From a virus, in IMG/VR virus record IMGVR_UViG_3300035034_000383, positions 1-45,397 of that record: a stretch of DNA of 45,397 nt, one strand, 5' to 3'. Shown piece by piece: positions 23,598 to 29,383 of this stretch. Made by a program: the position numbers and the translations under genes. A model generated the notes under the pieces. It searched no databases. It had not been told where the DNA came from and was given only the letters and a program-made list of their open reading frames with translations. How positions within the stretch are numbered: the first letter of the stretch is position 1; every line of letters begins with the position of its first letter.

Positions 23598-23598
23598 T

Positions 23599-23847
23599 AT
23601 GGATGACCTACAAATAGAACGATGCCGAGAAGTACCTATACACCTACTGGTGGGAGACACACGCCTTAACAAGAAGGTTAAGATTGTGTGCCCATTCCAC
23701 CAAGAGAAGACGGGGAGTTGCAACCTGTTTCCAACAGGAGGATTCCACTGCTTTGGGTGTGGTGCAGGAGGTAACACCGTAGACTTTGTTATGAGGTTGG
23801 GTGCTACATTCCAAGAAGCTTTACAAGAACTTAAAAAATATATTTAA
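23599..23847 (+). CDS. Stand-alone CHC2-type primase zinc-binding domain
   Basis: An 82-aa protein from ATG 23599 (an upstream in-frame ATG at 23575 would overlap the helicase). It has CPFH (C31, H34) and CFGC (C51, C54), the CHC2 zinc ribbon that reads template signals for primer start. The end (NTVDFVMRLGATFQEALQEL) matches the usual helix after the ribbon. It starts two bases after the helicase stop, so it is probably the detached DNA-reading domain working in trans with the TOPRIM-helicase. Confidence 0.85.
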   Translation: MDDLQIERCREVPIHLLVGDTRLNKKVKIVCPFHQEKTGSCNLFPTGGFHCFGCGAGGNTVDFVMRLGATFQEALQELKKYI

Positions 23848-23849
23848 TT

Positions 23850-23873
23850 ATGAAAATTACAATCCGTGATTAG
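23850..23873 (+). pseudogene. Orphan 7-codon start, likely relic of the SSB gene start
   Basis: ATG-AAA-ATT-ACA-ATC-CGT-GAT-TAG encodes MKITIRD. The SSB-like gene after the homing endonuclease starts MRITIAK. The similarity suggests the original SSB start was cut off when the endonuclease gene inserted, and a new start was supplied on its far side. The match is short and could be chance. Confidence 0.45.
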
Positions 23874-24261
23874 TCCTGAGTATGCAGCAGGTTTCTTTGA
23901 TGGAGAAGGATGTGTAAACGTTTCCCCAGGTAGGAATGGAGTGTACACCTTACTGGTTAGTGTGTCTAATACAAACTTAGAAATACTGAACAGCCTCAAA
24001 GAAAAGTATGGTGGGAATATACATACTAAGAATAAGTATAAAGACAACCACACACAGGCGTACACCTGGGCTGTGTGTAAATATCAGAGGTTTATTTCTG
24101 ACATACTGCCACACCTCAGGATAAAAAAGAACCAAGCAGAGCTTGCTATTAAATTCGAGAAGACAATAGACCGTTCTACTGGAAGTAAAAAGCTTGGTGA
24201 GGAAATCAAAAACAAAAGAAAAGAAATCTACATTAAAATAAAAGAATTAAATAACAAATAG
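23866..24261 (+). CDS. LAGLIDADG homing endonuclease (single motif)
   Basis: A 131-aa protein, GTG start, with one LAGLIDADG helix (AAGFFDGEG, about 7-15); the acidic residues bind metal at the cut site. Single-motif enzymes act as homodimers and cut long asymmetric sites so their gene spreads by repair. The C-terminal part is Lys-rich. No intron features were found around it, so it looks free-standing. It sits between the primase zinc-finger gene and the SSB-like gene, beside a duplicated start of the latter. No Shine-Dalgarno precedes the GTG. Confidence 0.85.
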   Translation: MISPEYAAGFFDGEGCVNVSPGRNGVYTLLVSVSNTNLEILNSLKEKYGGNIHTKNKYKDNHTQAYTWAVCKYQRFISDILPHLRIKKNQAELAIKFEKTIDRSTGSKKLGEEIKNKRKEIYIKIKELNNK

Positions 24262-24264
24262 TAT

Positions 24265-24657
24265 ATGAGGATAACTATCGCAAAAGTAAACAGACAGTTA
24301 CGAGAAGGAATCAGTAAGAAGACTGGTAAAGCCTATAGCTTCGAGAGTCTAGGCATTGCACCACTAGAAGACACACTAACAGACATCAACGGCACTGAGT
24401 TCGACAAGGATGACCGCTGGTTAAATGGCATCTCTGTTGCGGGTGTCACAGATGGCTGGGATGAAGGTGATGTCGTCAACCTACTTGTCATTAAGAAAGT
24501 AGTTAAGGCACGTGATGGAAGTGACAAGGAAGTTGTCAACTTCAAACTACCCGAAGGTATTGAAGTAATGGTACGTAAGGGTACACCAACACCAGCACCC
24601 AAAGAAGGAGCAGGAGACTTTGGAGATGATGAAGAGGTAGACCTTGACGATTTCTAA
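24265..24657 (+). CDS. Single-stranded DNA-binding protein-like
   Basis: A 130-aa protein with a beta-rich body (about 1-100) and a strongly acidic, mobile C-terminal tail ending DDEEVDLDDF after a Pro/Ala linker. This body-linker-acidic tip layout is the mark of phage and bacterial SSBs, whose tip recruits replication partners; the final Phe also fits. Direct fold similarity is not proven by eye. It sits among primase, helicase and nuclease genes. The stop is TAA; the next gene's ATG follows after one base. Confidence 0.72.
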   Translation: MRITIAKVNRQLREGISKKTGKAYSFESLGIAPLEDTLTDINGTEFDKDDRWLNGISVAGVTDGWDEGDVVNLLVIKKVVKARDGSDKEVVNFKLPEGIEVMVRKGTPTPAPKEGAGDFGDDEEVDLDDF

Positions 24658-24658
24658 G

Positions 24659-24925
24659 ATGATAGACTACCGAGGAGAAAAATTTAGTGGGTATAACAAA
24701 CCAAAGAAAACTCCTGGTGCAAACAAGAGTCACGCTGTCCTAGCTAAGGTGGGTGAGAAAATTAAACTCATCCGCTTTGGGCAGCAAGGTGTCAAGGGTG
24801 CTGGCAGCAGTCCATCCACGACTAAAGACAAAGCAAGGCAGAAAAGTTTTAAGGCTCGACATGCCAAGAACATTAAGAAAGGAAAGATGTCGGCAGCTTA
24901 TTGGGCAGATAAAGTTAAATGGTAA
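24659..24925 (+). CDS. Small conserved basic phage protein
   Basis: An 88-aa basic protein from ATG 24659 (an upstream in-frame ATG at 24644 would overlap SSB). It starts MIDYRGEKFSGYNKPKKTPG and carries phrases seen in related small proteins of many marine phages (KIKLIRFGQQGV, about 37-48; FKARHAKNI then MSAAYWADKVKW at the end). Function is unknown; basic character and neighbours suggest a nucleic-acid role. Confidence 0.72.
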   Translation: MIDYRGEKFSGYNKPKKTPGANKSHAVLAKVGEKIKLIRFGQQGVKGAGSSPSTTKDKARQKSFKARHAKNIKKGKMSAAYWADKVKW

Positions 24926-24926
24926 T

Positions 24927-25382
24927 ATGCAAGAACTACAAGAACTAGCCAAGGCCTACCGCAGGTTTCTCCTTGACTTAGGTGATGCCTTCGCACACTC
25001 TAAGGAGACTAAAGATTATGACGGGTTCGCAGATACATTTATTGACATGGTTAAATCACCCGAGATTGGTTTCAGTGTCAGTGAGGCAGAGGGTCTCATC
25101 AAAATGTCACGTCTGTTCGGACTGCTAGAGGTGGACGAACTTCCATCCCATCACGCAATGAAGTTGATGATGACAAAGAAGGTAGACATGGAACTACTTG
25201 GTAGTGCCCAGACCTTATCTGTTACAGACTTCAAAGAGTTGATACAGGATGAGAAGACAGGCTCGCAGGAGCGTACCTACACATACGAAATCATCAAGCG
25301 TAATGAGATTGGAAACATCAAGCGTGTGTATGAAGACGAAGTATTAGAAGGACTGAAACAAATTCAAGATGGATTACGATAG
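24927..25382 (+). CDS. Hypothetical protein of the replication block
   Basis: A 151-aa helical, acidic protein from ATG 24927, one base after the previous stop; an earlier in-frame ATG at 24753 would overlap that whole gene and is rejected. No motif is recognised. The 3' end overlaps the next gene by 14 bases. Confidence 0.65.
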   Translation: MQELQELAKAYRRFLLDLGDAFAHSKETKDYDGFADTFIDMVKSPEIGFSVSEAEGLIKMSRLFGLLEVDELPSHHAMKLMMTKKVDMELLGSAQTLSVTDFKELIQDEKTGSQERTYTYEIIKRNEIGNIKRVYEDEVLEGLKQIQDGLR

Positions 25383-25590
25383 AGAAGAAGACTACCAGGA
25401 GTACGATGAGCAAGACATCGACGGAACACTGGAGGCATTACGGGCAGCATGGAAATGCTTACCTGACATGTCTCTATCAGAGGTACTAGACACAGCAATG
25501 CCTATGCCTTTCTGCCAGATGCAGAACGCAGAGATTATATCAGAGCTGAACGATTTCGTTCTACAAAACCACAAACAACATGGACTATAA
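25369..25590 (+). CDS. 73-aa acidic hypothetical protein
   Basis: A small acidic protein (MDYDREEDYQEYDEQDIDGT at the start), helical after residue 20, with Cys and Met-rich middle. It overlaps the previous gene by 14 bases and the nuclease gene by 11, so all three are probably coupled. The acidic N-terminus could mimic nucleic acid or bind a basic partner; this is inference. Confidence 0.6.
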   Translation: MDYDREEDYQEYDEQDIDGTLEALRAAWKCLPDMSLSEVLDTAMPMPFCQMQNAEIISELNDFVLQNHKQHGL

Positions 25591-26416
25591 AATAGAAGCA
25601 ACAATCCCAAGTGGACAGTACGGCAACATCCGTCCTACGTTTACTATTGAATCATCAGACGATGAGAGGGTAGCTATGGAGACTCTGGCCTCATTGTGGA
25701 ATAGGTACGGAGACAAGCCTATGCAAGACAAGGCAGTGGGTGGCGTAAAGATTACCTCCTTCACAGATGAGGAGGTAATCTGGAATGAAGACAAGCATAT
25801 CTACACTGACCTCAGTGGTAAGGTGCTATTGTCAGGCTCTAAGTACGCAGCCATGCACTCACCTGTGTTCCCTAAGGACATGATACTACCTAAGACTTCC
25901 GCAAAGTGGGGTGTATCAGAAGAGAACATCGAAGACATGTGGTCACGTAAGGGAGGAGCTTCCCTTGACCTTGGTAACGCAGTTCACAAAGCCCTGGAGA
26001 TGTACCACCTACACCACGTAGAAGGTAAGAAGATTATGGAGGTGACTGAGTCAGATGAAAACTATGCCCTGCCAAAACAACCATACCTCAAGCGTCTAGT
26101 GCTAGACTTTGTCGATAAGTTCGGAGACACTGCACTGTCAGAGGTGGTGGTCACTGACGTGGCTAATGGTATGGCAGGTACGATTGACAGATTGTTTATC
26201 GTGGACGAAGCTAAGATGGTGTGTCGAGTGCAGGACTATAAATCAAACACAGAGATTAAGAAGCCCAAGATGCTAGAGTATCAGAAGCAACTTAGTTTCT
26301 ATGCTCACATCCTTATCAACAAGGGCTGGACAGTCGAGGGTCTAGACCTATTCAAGCTAGATGCTGATGAGTTGTGGGAGAAAGTAGAGATGGAAGTATT
26401 AGAGTTAGAGTCGTAA
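25580..26416 (+). CDS. PD-(D/E)XK exonuclease (RecB/Cas4-like)
   Basis: A 278-aa nuclease. Residues 1-55 form a beta-type N-terminal part starting MDYKIEATIPSGQYGNIRPT. The nuclease core carries GNAVHKALEMYH (His136), Glu188, GTIDRLF (Asp203), the QDYKS strand (Asp219, Lys221) and a Gln-Tyr motif (YQKQLSFYA, about 234-242). These match RecB-type exonucleases such as those paired with phage recombination and replication proteins. It would process DNA ends. It is the last gene before the promoter at 26420. Confidence 0.85.
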   Translation: MDYKIEATIPSGQYGNIRPTFTIESSDDERVAMETLASLWNRYGDKPMQDKAVGGVKITSFTDEEVIWNEDKHIYTDLSGKVLLSGSKYAAMHSPVFPKDMILPKTSAKWGVSEENIEDMWSRKGGASLDLGNAVHKALEMYHLHHVEGKKIMEVTESDENYALPKQPYLKRLVLDFVDKFGDTALSEVVVTDVANGMAGTIDRLFIVDEAKMVCRVQDYKSNTEIKKPKMLEYQKQLSFYAHILINKGWTVEGLDLFKLDADELWEKVEMEVLELES

Positions 26417-26419
26417 GAC

Positions 26420-26448
26420 TTGACAAATCTTAGCAAGTGTGATATACT
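26420..26448 (+). promoter_or_regulatory. Strong rightward promoter for the tRNA-chaperonin block
   Basis: TTGACA (26420-26425), 17-bp spacer, TATACT (26443-26448), with TG before the -10. It starts four bases after the nuclease stop. Transcription would pass through the structured leader at 26499-26592 and on toward the tRNAs. Confidence 0.88.
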
Positions 26449-26498
26449 AGTATCAGTTCAGTATAGTTCTTTGACAATTAAATCCAACATTAGTTTGT

Positions 26499-26592
26499 TG
26501 GTAAGGGATTCGACTACACCATACAGACCGATATGTAGATGGTTTATCGGGGTCCCTTACCAGTAAAGTAACTGGGCTAAGTATCCCTTAGC
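26499..26592 (+). promoter_or_regulatory. Structured leader RNA with candidate pseudoknot
   Basis: TGGTAAGGGA (26499-26508) pairs with TCCCTTACCA (26553-26562). Inside, CCGATA pairs with TATCGG, and the loop between them holds TGTAG and ATGG, which can pair with upstream CTACA and CCAT, giving a crossing (pseudoknot) contact. Then follow CAGT/ACTG (26561-26574) and GCTAAG-TATCC-CTTAGC (26576-26592), ending 11 bases before a strong Shine-Dalgarno (26604). The stacked order of pseudoknot then hairpin before an SD resembles translational riboswitches; no known class is recognised. Confidence 0.65.
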
Positions 26593-26613
26593 AGATGTTC
26601 ATTGGAGGTGACC

Positions 26614-26763
26614 GTGAGACCAAAGTACAAAGTGACGAAGTCTCAACTTCGCAAGCGCAAGAATCGCAGGCTTGTTACCAAGCCAGTTCGTATGTTCTGG
26701 AGACAATTCCTGAAAGGAAAGTGTTATGGCAACACAACTCCCCCTCGACCTACCACCTTCTGA
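26614..26763 (+). CDS. 49-aa basic protein with strong Shine-Dalgarno and TGA stop
   Basis: GTG 26614, preceded by GGAGGTGA (26604-26611) at ideal spacing, to TGA 26761-26763. The product is very basic (MRPKYKVTKSQLRKRKNRRL and on), suiting RNA or DNA binding, with a Pro/Thr-rich tail. It is unusual in two ways: a clear Shine-Dalgarno, and the only TGA stop seen in this genome. It is likely a recent import or a gene under separate translational control by the leader RNA. The alternative overlapping frame from 26595 lacks these signals. Confidence 0.55.
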   Translation: MRPKYKVTKSQLRKRKNRRLVTKPVRMFWRQFLKGKCYGNTTPPRPTTF

Positions 26764-26950
26764 CGATGAATTGTTTGGAAGGACAACCTGTGGTCAGTGC
26801 AACTCTGGCCCTTTCCCTCAATCAGAGGGAGTGCCAGGAGAATATACAACCAGCACGGAGACAGTACACGATGTGTTCTGCTCTCACGACTGCCGTGATT
26901 TGTGGGTAGAGCAATCTTCCCCCAACCCAGTGCGCTACCATGAGTGTTAA
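26726..26950 (+). CDS. Small zinc-finger-like protein
   Basis: A 74-aa protein with CGQCN (about 22-26) and FCSHDC (about 51-56), a likely zinc-binding Cys/His set. The start is preceded by an AAGGAA-like Shine-Dalgarno, stronger than most in this genome. It overlaps the 49-aa gene by 38 bases and the next gene by 11. Such small zinc proteins are common in phage early regions; partner unknown. Confidence 0.65.
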   Translation: MATQLPLDLPPSDDELFGRTTCGQCNSGPFPQSEGVPGEYTTSTETVHDVFCSHDCRDLWVEQSSPNPVRYHEC

Positions 26951-27128
26951 GGACAAGCCCTTCAACGCACACTACAGGTGTACTTGGTGCCACGCCCTCA
27001 AACCCAAAGCCGAAATCATTCACCACTTAGGAAAGCCCTACTGTTGTGAAGACCACAAGAGAAAAGACGGACACGGTTTCAATGTGGACCGTGCACAGAT
27101 TAGCGCCCTAGGCTCTAAACTCACTTAA
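26940..27128 (+). CDS. Second small zinc-finger-like protein
   Basis: A 62-aa protein with CTWCHALKPKAEIIHHLGKP and YCCEDHK, a Cys-x2-Cys ... Cys-Cys-x2-His set likely to bind zinc. It overlaps the previous zinc protein by 11 bases, suggesting both work together. The tRNA cluster starts 38 bases after its stop. Confidence 0.65.
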   Translation: MSVKDKPFNAHYRCTWCHALKPKAEIIHHLGKPYCCEDHKRKDGHGFNVDRAQISALGSKLT

Positions 27129-27166
27129 CTCTTGTAACTGGGGAGCACACTCGTTCCCCTTTTATT

Positions 27167-27238
27167 ACATCTATAGCACAAAGGACAGTGCACAGGGCTT
27201 CTATCCCTATGATGTGGGTTCGATTCCTACTAGATGTA
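27167..27238 (+). tRNA. tRNA-Arg (anticodon TCT)
   Basis: A 72-nt cloverleaf. Acceptor ACATCTA/TAGATGT (7 perfect pairs), D stem GCAC/GTGC, anticodon loop CTTCTAT with TCT, T stem GTGGG/CCTAC with loop TTCGATT, discriminator A. The outermost anticodon-stem pair is a C-A mismatch. CCA is not encoded. It reads AGA, a codon common in this phage. Confidence 0.85.
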
Positions 27239-27241
27239 CAA

Positions 27242-27382
27242 GGTGTGTATGTTAGCCAAGTCATAGCTGAAAAAGTAAAGACGAGTATCCTACGGGACTC
27301 TGACGAAAACTACAATACGGGATGCCACAGCGTCAGTCCGAGATAGAAAGGACACAGCTAACGCTAGACATAGCAACACACC
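27242..27382 (+). ncRNA. Structured spacer RNA between tRNA-Arg and tRNA-Ser
   Basis: GGTGTGT (27242-27248) can pair with ACACACC (27376-27382), and GTTAGC with GCTAAC inside it. Further stems: GAGT..CC-TACG-GG..ACTC, TGACG with CGTCA, and GTCC with GGAC; TAGCTG/CAGCTA is an alternative partner choice. No T-loop or anticodon arm is present, so it is not a tRNA, and it is too short for a group I intron. It may be a small RNA or a processing scaffold. Confidence 0.45.
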
Positions 27383-27386
27383 CCAC

Positions 27387-27480
27387 GGAAGATTGGCAGA
27401 ATGGTTATTGCAACAGTATGATTTCATTCTTGAAAACTGTAAGCCGTAAGGCTTTGGGGGTTCAAGCCCCTCATCTTCCG
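27387..27480 (+). tRNA. tRNA-Ser (anticodon TGA) with an 11-nt insertion in the anticodon arm
   Basis: Acceptor GGAAGAT/ATCTTCC, D stem GCA/TGC, long variable arm GCC-GTAA-GGC, T stem GGGGG/CCCTC with loop TTCAAGC, discriminator G: a class II serine tRNA. The anticodon stem ACAGT/ACTGT and loop CTTGAAA (TGA anticodon) are perfect only if the 11 bases atgatttcatt between ACAGT and CTTGAAA are removed. The insert holds its own ATGA-TT-TCAT dyad. Without the insert the length is 83 nt, near normal. Confidence 0.75.
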
Positions 27481-27524
27481 CATGGCCACGAGAGGATTCT
27501 AGAACCCGTTTGCATCGTGGTGAT

Positions 27525-27596
27525 GTATCTTAAGTATAAATGGTAGTGCTCTGGATTCCAAACCCAGAAGACAAGGTTCGATTCCTTGGAGATGCG
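27525..27596 (+). tRNA. tRNA-Trp (anticodon CCA)
   Basis: Acceptor GTATCTT/GAGATGC (two G-U pairs), D stem GTAT/GTGC, anticodon stem CTGGA/CCCAG with loop TTCCAAA, T stem CAAGG/CCTTG with loop TTCGATT, discriminator G. A31-C39 is a mismatch. It reads UGG; the CCA anticodon would not read UGA well. Confidence 0.8.
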
Positions 27597-27724
27597 CATT
27601 AGCAGATGGTACGTATGTACCTGCTTGGTAGCAAATGATTACTGAGTTCCACGCCTCTGATACAAGCGAAACATAGGGCTGCGTGTGTGGTGATGTACAG
27701 CCACAGCCATTAAGTTGGCAGCAT

Positions 27725-27795
27725 GAGGGAGTAGAGAAATGGTGTCTCGCCAGCCTCATAAGCTGGAGAAGATGGTTCAATTCCATCCTCCCTCA
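27725..27795 (+). tRNA. tRNA-Met or tRNA-Ile2 (anticodon CAT)
   Basis: Acceptor GAGGGAG/CTCCCTC (7 perfect pairs), D stem GAGA/TCTC, anticodon stem CCAGC/GCTGG with loop CTCATAA, T stem GATGG/CCATC with loop TTCAATT, discriminator A. Sequence alone does not separate elongator Met from lysidine-modified Ile. It does not look like an initiator. Confidence 0.85.
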
Positions 27796-27854
27796 CAAAG
27801 GTTTTCTAGGTCCCATCGAGAGAATACATGTTAACCCTCTTGAAAATTCCGAAG

Positions 27855-27925
27855 CAGTTTGAAGTGTTACGGTAGCATACGCCCCTTGGACGGGTGAAGC
27901 CCAGGTTCGACTCCTGGCAGACTGA
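27855..27925 (+). tRNA. tRNA-Pro (anticodon TGG)
   Basis: Acceptor CAGTTTG/CAGACTG (one G-U), D stem GTGT/GCAT, anticodon stem CGCCC/GGGTG with loop CTTGGAC, T stem CCAGG/CCTGG with loop TTCGACT, discriminator A. Last tRNA of the cluster. Confidence 0.82.
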
Positions 27926-28044
27926 CAAAGCATATCACAGAACTTAAAACCCTCAGTGATGTGCCTACCCATTAGATATTGGGTCGCCTAGAAGTTTTGT
28001 ACTTTTCCTGCTTCCCTCGGGATAGCTTGTAATCACGCATCAGT
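27926..28044. other. Spacer after the tRNAs with hairpins
   Basis: No gene seen. CATATCAC pairs with GTGATGTG (8 bp) and ACCCA with TGGGT. These could be tRNA 3' processing or partial termination signals before the next gene. Confidence 0.4.
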
Positions 28045-28509
28045 GTGGTGGGCATTAAGCCAAAGCTTATATCTTATAACATAGTAGAAATACTAGTAAC
28101 AATGGTAACAATGTTGAGCGTACACGGTGGCTCAACGGTTCCTACATACGAATACAATTATGAATCGGTAGAGACGATTACTATACAAATCAAAACACCA
28201 ATTATAGAAGAGGTTAAAGAGGAGGTTATCGCTCCCTCTATTTCTGTTCTATGTAACTGTTATGCTTATGTTAAGCAAACATTTACAGACCTACCCAGAA
28301 CAAAGACGATACTTAATAACCTGTCTGAGTCAGGTGAGGTGGCAGTATTTTACTACCCCTCATCAGGTGTACATCACTACGCAGTGGTGACACATGAGTC
28401 GGAGGATAGCTTGACAATTAGTGAGACTAATTTCAAGACATGTAAGAAGACGGAGAGAACTATCTCTAAAGATTACAGCAGACTATTAGGTTTCTATTCA
28501 GTAGGGTAG
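28045..28509 (+). CDS. CHAP/NlpC-like cysteine peptidase or amidase with N-terminal membrane segment
   Basis: A 154-aa protein, GTG start (an ATG at 28102 is an alternative). A hydrophobic stretch (about 13-27, NIVEILVTMVTMLSVHG) suggests signal or anchor. The catalytic-type core has NCYAYVK (Cys about residue 71), GEVAVFYYPS, then HHYAVVTH (His about 112-113) and SETNF (Asn), the Cys-His-Asn order of CHAP/NlpC enzymes that cut cell-wall peptides. It lies after the tRNA cluster, away from the other amidase. It could be a second lysin or an entry enzyme. Enzyme class is inferred from motif order only. Confidence 0.6.
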   Translation: MVGIKPKLISYNIVEILVTMVTMLSVHGGSTVPTYEYNYESVETITIQIKTPIIEEVKEEVIAPSISVLCNCYAYVKQTFTDLPRTKTILNNLSESGEVAVFYYPSSGVHHYAVVTHESEDSLTISETNFKTCKKTERTISKDYSRLLGFYSVG

Positions 28510-28530
28510 TAGAGGGGGGCTAACCCTAGT

Positions 28531-28644
28531 GGTTGGCCTAAGGTACAGGTAAGTAGTAGAAATCGTGGACGTTCTCACGACTTTAAAATAAAAACGCAAA
28601 GGGTCTTTACTTCCCAGCAACCTGTGTCTTAGGCTGACCACTAG
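28531..28644 (+). promoter_or_regulatory. Structured RNA leader before the exonuclease gene
   Basis: CTAGTGGT-TG-GCCTAAG pairs with CTTAGGC-TG-ACCACTAG: 15 pairs around one 2x2 internal loop, closing a ~114-nt element. Inside, ACAGGT pairs with ACCTGT, AAGTA with TACTT, and TCGTG with CACGA. The closing helix ends 15 bases before the AUG, nearly the same distance as in the amidoligase leader (16). No T-run follows, so it is not a terminator. Confidence 0.75.
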
Positions 28645-28659
28645 AAAAATTTATATATT

Positions 28660-29382
28660 ATGAAAACATTGTATTTTGATATCGAGACCACACCCATCTT
28701 GGGCTACAGTTTCGGTACATATCAAGTAAATATTCTTGATGTAAAAGAAGACACTCGACTCTTATGCTTTGCATATCAGTTCGATGACGAACCAATACAA
28801 GTGTTCTCTCGAAGAACCCAGACGGAAAAGCAGTTAACTAGACGACTATGGAAGTTGTTCGATGAGGCTGACGTAATCGTGGGTCACAACAGTGATAAGT
28901 TTGACATTAAGATGTCCAACATGTTCTTCTTAAGACACGGGCTTAGACCACCCACCCCATACAAATCAGTAGACACACTCAAGCTGGCACGTAGATACTT
29001 TAAGTTTACACAAAACAAACTGGACTACCTAGCAAAGATTATGTTCAATGACCGCAAGCTACCGACAGGTATGCAACTGTGGTTTGATTGTATGGCAGGG
29101 GACGCTACAGCCCTTAGGCAGATGGAGGTGTACAACATTCAAGATGTTGCCCTAACAAAGAAAGTACATCTCACCCTTAGAGGGTGGCACACAGGTAATC
29201 CTAATCGTAACGTGTACGATGGAACTACACACCAGTGTCCCGCCTGTGGTTCTGACACGATGAAGCGTGGCACAGCCCACTCAAGGACACGTTCTTATCA
29301 GAGGTATCAGTGTAAGAATACATCCTGTGGCCAGTGGTCACAAGGAGAACTCATCAAAGGTACCAAAGTAATTGTAAAATAA
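28660..29382 (+). CDS. DnaQ/RNase H-like 3'-5' exonuclease with zinc ribbon
   Basis: A 240-aa protein with FDIETTP (D7, E9), GHNSDKFDIKMSN (about 95-107) and YNIQDVALTKK (about 158-168): the ExoI, ExoII and ExoIII motifs of DEDD exonucleases related to polymerase proofreading domains. The C-terminal part is a zinc ribbon (CPACGSDTMKRG, about 194-205; CKNTSCGQW, about 218-226). No polymerase domain is attached or encoded nearby, so it may proofread for a host polymerase or trim ends. The structured leader precedes it. Confidence 0.85.
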   Translation: MKTLYFDIETTPILGYSFGTYQVNILDVKEDTRLLCFAYQFDDEPIQVFSRRTQTEKQLTRRLWKLFDEADVIVGHNSDKFDIKMSNMFFLRHGLRPPTPYKSVDTLKLARRYFKFTQNKLDYLAKIMFNDRKLPTGMQLWFDCMAGDATALRQMEVYNIQDVALTKKVHLTLRGWHTGNPNRNVYDGTTHQCPACGSDTMKRGTAHSRTRSYQRYQCKNTSCGQWSQGELIKGTKVIVK

Positions 29383-29383
29383 T

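Noticed and set aside
24753-24926. N-terminal extension of the 151-aa gene
   Set aside because: It would lie wholly within the 88-aa gene in another frame; the ATG at 24927 directly follows that gene's stop.
26595-26909. 104-codon frame overlapping the small zinc-protein genes
   Set aside because: No Shine-Dalgarno, poor protein character, and two overlapping frames have real signals (GGAGGTGA plus GTG; Cys/His zinc set).
27290-27345. Hammerhead ribozyme (CTGACGA seen)
   Set aside because: No cleavage triplet, no proper stem II after CTGACGA and no GAAA in the right place; the segment pairs within its own stem instead.
27926-28044. Sixth tRNA
   Set aside because: Stems exist but there is no T-loop and no valid anticodon arm.
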